Source: Qipengyuania vesicularis (GTDB taxonomy: Bacteria; Pseudomonadota; Alphaproteobacteria; Sphingomonadales; Sphingomonadaceae). From it: a DNA stretch of 64,000 nt. Shown one piece after another: positions 62,048-64,000 of the stretch. Location of the stretch: the NCBI RefSeq assembly GCF_019711415.1, contig NZ_JAIGNJ010000003.1, positions 62,001 to 126,000 on the forward strand. Reading direction: 5' to 3'. Under the pieces are notes generated by a model that saw only the letters and a list, made by a program, of their open reading frames with translations, made no database searches and had not been told where the DNA came from. The position numbers and the translations under genes were made by a program. How positions within the stretch are numbered: the first letter of the stretch is position 1; every line of letters begins with the position of its first letter.

Positions 62048-62221
62048 TCAACCTTCGAGCAGCTTCTGCGCGACGCTTTCGGGCGTACCGGTCACCAGCA
62101 GGGGCTGGCTCCCGACCATGCCGACCAGCGTCTGGCCGTTCTCGCCGACACGAAGATAAGCAACGTTGCTGGCGACGACCATGTAGTTGCCGCCGCGCGA
62201 TTCAAGTAGCACGAACTTCAT
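62048..62221 (-). CDS. Small conserved-looking protein of 57 residues
   Basis: A 57-residue ORF starting MKFVLLESRGGNYMVVASNV, with VAYLRVGENGQTLVGMVG and ending TPESVAQKLLEG. It looks like a small beta-hairpin with an amphipathic C-terminal helix. A strong AGGAGTG site lies before ATG 62221. It lacks membrane segments. I do not know the family. It sits between the M14 gene (convergent) and cdd. Confidence 0.75.
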   Translation of the reverse strand: MKFVLLESRGGNYMVVASNVAYLRVGENGQTLVGMVGSQPLLVTGTPESVAQKLLEG

Positions 62222-62287
62222 TTGGGCTCACTCCTGGCGCACCATGCGCTGCGCCTGCCGAACTAGCCCGATTTCATGAAGAAACGC

Positions 62288-62692
62288 TTAGTCGAGGCTC
62301 GCAGGGCCGAACGCATCGGGCAGCAGTTCGCTGAGCTTCACTCGGCGGATTTCGTTGGGGCCCACGCACAGGATCAGCGGGTCCGTTCCTCCAAGCTGCG
62401 CCAGTTCGTTCAGCACTTGTCGGCAGCGTCCGCAGGGAGTGATCGGGGCTTCGCCCGGCCCTGTCACCGCAACCGCTTCCAGCCCGCCGCGAATGCCGCC
62501 GGCCATGGCCTTGGAAACCGCCACAGTCTCCGCACACAGCGCGAGGCCGTAGCTAGCGTTCTCGATATTGGTGCCCGTCACCACGCTGCCATCGGCAAAG
62601 CGCAGGGCGCTGCCGACAGCAAAGTTCGAGTAGGGAGAATAGGAGTTCTCGGCTGCCTTGCGGGCTGCGGCGATCAGGTCGTCATCATTCAT
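62288..62692 (-). CDS. cdd: Cytidine deaminase
   Basis: A 134-residue cytidine deaminase. Zinc motif C53-A-E55 (LCAETVAVSKA) and P-C87-G-R-C90 are complete. The N-terminal NSYSPYSNFAVGSAL and GTNIENASYG are also classical. It makes uridine from cytidine. It is 9 nt downstream of the GH25-like gene, the last of a three-gene minus-strand run. Confidence 0.95.
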   Translation of the reverse strand: MNDDDLIAAARKAAENSYSPYSNFAVGSALRFADGSVVTGTNIENASYGLALCAETVAVSKAMAGGIRGGLEAVAVTGPGEAPITPCGRCRQVLNELAQLGGTDPLILCVGPNEIRRVKLSELLPDAFGPASLD

Positions 62693-62701
62693 CAGGCGCT
62701 C

Positions 62702-63406
62702 CTAGGGACGCACGACCAGCCAGCGCAAGGGCTGTTCGGCTGCATCGCTGGCATAGGCCGAGTTGGCGGTCCACACGGTCCAGGGACGGCCGCCATAATC
62801 GGGTTCGGTCATGTCGCCATCGAGCCATAGCGCGCGCTCTAGCCGGCGCGCAGGACGATAGCGTGTCTCGAACTCCTCGTTCGGCGCGAGTACGACCGGC
62901 GCTTCGGTATGGGCTTCGATCTGGTTGACCAGCGTGAGCAGCTCGCTCTGGACAGCGGCGTCCGAAACTCGCTCGAAACATTCATCGGTGGTCCGGGTGA
63001 GGCGGATTGCAGGCGGCAGCAAATCGGCATCGCGCGGAACGATGGTGACGTAATTCGCCGATTGACCGTCGGCAGTTTCGCAAGGGTCGAACAGGTGAAC
63101 GGCGCCGACCTGCAATCCGGCCTCCCGGGCGCTGGCGAGATTGCGACTGAAATTGGCATCCTTCCCATCTGCGCCCCGGCTCGCCTCGAGATACACGAAC
63201 TCTGCGCCGAGCCCCTTGAGGACAGCGAAATTCACGGCACCGTCGGTTTCTCCGACCAAGGCACCCTGGTCGGGATAGGCATCCTCGTCGGGTCGCCACC
63301 CGCTGCGTTCGTGATCGAGATAGAGCCAGTAGCCTGCCCCCGCCAATGCGGCGACCAAGGCCAGCTTGAGGACCAGCCCGAGGCGTCCCTTCCTGCGCTT
63401 CGCCAT
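62702..63406 (-). CDS. GH25 (lysozyme)-like protein, probably catalytically degenerate
   Basis: A 234-residue protein with an N-terminal signal anchor (about 8-28). The GH25 fold is suggested by VNFAVLKGLGAEFVYLEAS, AREAGLQVGAVHLFDPCE, and the end PWTVWTANSAYA. The usual N-terminal G-I-D-V-S is replaced by GALVGE, and the D-x-E on the third strand is replaced by VVLAPNEEF. The main catalytic Asp and Glu are therefore missing or moved. A remote or pseudo-enzyme that may bind peptidoglycan. 6 nt after UPF0262 and 9 nt before cdd. Confidence 0.7.
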   Translation of the reverse strand: MAKRRKGRLGLVLKLALVAALAGAGYWLYLDHERSGWRPDEDAYPDQGALVGETDGAVNFAVLKGLGAEFVYLEASRGADGKDANFSRNLASAREAGLQVGAVHLFDPCETADGQSANYVTIVPRDADLLPPAIRLTRTTDECFERVSDAAVQSELLTLVNQIEAHTEAPVVLAPNEEFETRYRPARRLERALWLDGDMTEPDYGGRPWTVWTANSAYASDAAEQPLRWLVVRP

Positions 63407-63412
63407 CGCCGG

Positions 63413-63916
63413 TCAGCCCTTGATGTGCAGGACACAGATGAGCGTGAACAGGCGGCGTGCGGTGGCGAAATCGGTTTCGACCTTGCCTTCCAGTCGTTCC
63501 AGCAGAAGCTCGGCAGCACGGTTGTGGATGCCGCGCCGCGCCATGTCGATCGTCTCGATCTCGCCCGGCGTCGCCTTGCGGATCGCCTGGTAATAGCTGT
63601 CGCAGATCGCGAAATATTCGCGGATCGGGCGGCGGAAGCGGGCAAGGCCGAGCAGCAGTTCCTCGACCAGCTGGTCCTCGCTATCCGCAATCGTCAGCAG
63701 TAGGCGACCGTCACGCACCGCGAGCCGCAGGTGATAGGGCCCGGTAGCCCCACGTTCGACAGCGCGCAGCGGTTTGAATGTATTGTCTTCGATCAGGTCG
63801 AAGATCGCGATCCGGCGTTCCTGTTCGATATCCGCATTGCGCCAGATGATCGTCTCCTCGTCGAGGTCGATCTTGGCAATGCGCTGGTCGCCGGAAGAGC
63901 TTGCGGATTCGGACAT
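63413..63916 (-). CDS. UPF0262 family protein
   Basis: A 167-residue alphaproteobacterial protein of unknown function. Typical features are RIAKIDLDEETIIWRNADIEQERRIAIFDLIEDN, SPYHLRLA-like GPYHLRLAVRDGRLLLTI, and REYFAICDSYYQAIR. No signal peptide or membrane segment. ATG 63916 is the natural start; the frame remains open to the window edge. It leads the unit with the GH25-like gene and cdd. Confidence 0.9.
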   Translation of the reverse strand: MSESASSSGDQRIAKIDLDEETIIWRNADIEQERRIAIFDLIEDNTFKPLRAVERGATGPYHLRLAVRDGRLLLTIADSEDQLVEELLLGLARFRRPIREYFAICDSYYQAIRKATPGEIETIDMARRGIHNRAAELLLERLEGKVETDFATARRLFTLICVLHIKG

Positions 63917-64000
63917 GTGTTCGCGCCGCTTTCGCAACTGCCGGGGCTTGGGGCAAGGGGTTGCGAAACAATCCACGCTATCCACAAGCCACCGCGACAA

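Overview
The window is 64 kb of high-GC, gene-dense bacterial chromosome. The gene set points to an alphaproteobacterium of the Sphingomonadales, most like Erythrobacteraceae (Erythrobacter, Qipengyuania and relatives). Pointers are rpsT next to dnaA, a DUF1674/SDHAF4-type protein, a long Oar-like TonB-dependent receptor, a MASE1 hybrid kinase, class III CobB, UPF0262, a type B (zinc-free) L36, and the order rpmH-rnpA-yidD-yidC-engB. This placement is inference from gene content; no 16S rRNA gene is present. I see no prophage, transposase, integrase or CRISPR array. Almost all of the sequence is core or housekeeping, with a few accessory patches.

Layout. 0-10.5 kb: a cut-off sugar nucleotidyltransferase, a TonB-like energy transducer, a MASE1-PAS-HisKA-REC-HPt hybrid kinase, a large TonB-dependent receptor, a nucleoside transporter with a 2OG-Fe(II) oxygenase, and a queuosine-precursor transporter. 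10.5-16 kb: a DUF421 protein, then the most unusual cluster: radical SAM protein and mercuric-reductase-like flavoprotein (translationally coupled), a divergent SDR protein, and two coupled glycosyltransferase-like genes of the families named for arsenosugar biosynthesis, followed by tRNA-Lys. 16-22.7 kb: acetyltransferase, folK, N-carbamoylputrescine amidase-like hydrolase, SIMPL lipoprotein, exported methyltransferase, msrA, OmpA-like protein, rsmB.

22.8-37.6 kb: SDHAF4 homologue, then a minus-strand cofactor-themed operon mrp - molybdopterin hydroxylase large subunit - hemH - cytochrome P450. Divergent to it are hflK-hflC and a DegP-like protease. Then PBP1A, msrB, rpsT and dnaA. 37.6-48.9 kb: DUF983, ThiF/MoeB-type enzyme, cobB, dapB, nth, an acyltransferase, a dicarboxylate symporter with dapE, cupin, S1/P1 nuclease, GST and VOC proteins. 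49-58 kb: engB, yidC, yidD, rnpA and rpmH on the minus strand, then comM, an AraC regulator beside a styrene-oxide-isomerase-like membrane protein, and an HxlR regulator divergent from a small secreted protein. 58-64 kb: HAD hydrolase, rpmJ, galE, a DUF4136-like lipoprotein coupled to an M14 carboxypeptidase, cdd, a degenerate GH25-like protein and UPF0262.

The most noteworthy non-coding signals are a terminator whose 3-prime arm contains the Shine-Dalgarno of the next gene (18.75 kb), a two-copy three-hairpin repeat with compensating stem changes (22.95 and 53.01 kb), a hairpin-packed rpmH-rnpA spacer, and three tail-to-tail gene pairs that share stop-codon bases. The best candidate for an undescribed system is the 11.0-15.8 kb radical SAM/flavoprotein/glycosyltransferase cluster. 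The best single-gene candidate is the His58-containing 4-TM protein at 55.98 kb. Coding calls rest on reading frames, recognisable motifs and ribosome binding sites; names from family memory are marked as such.
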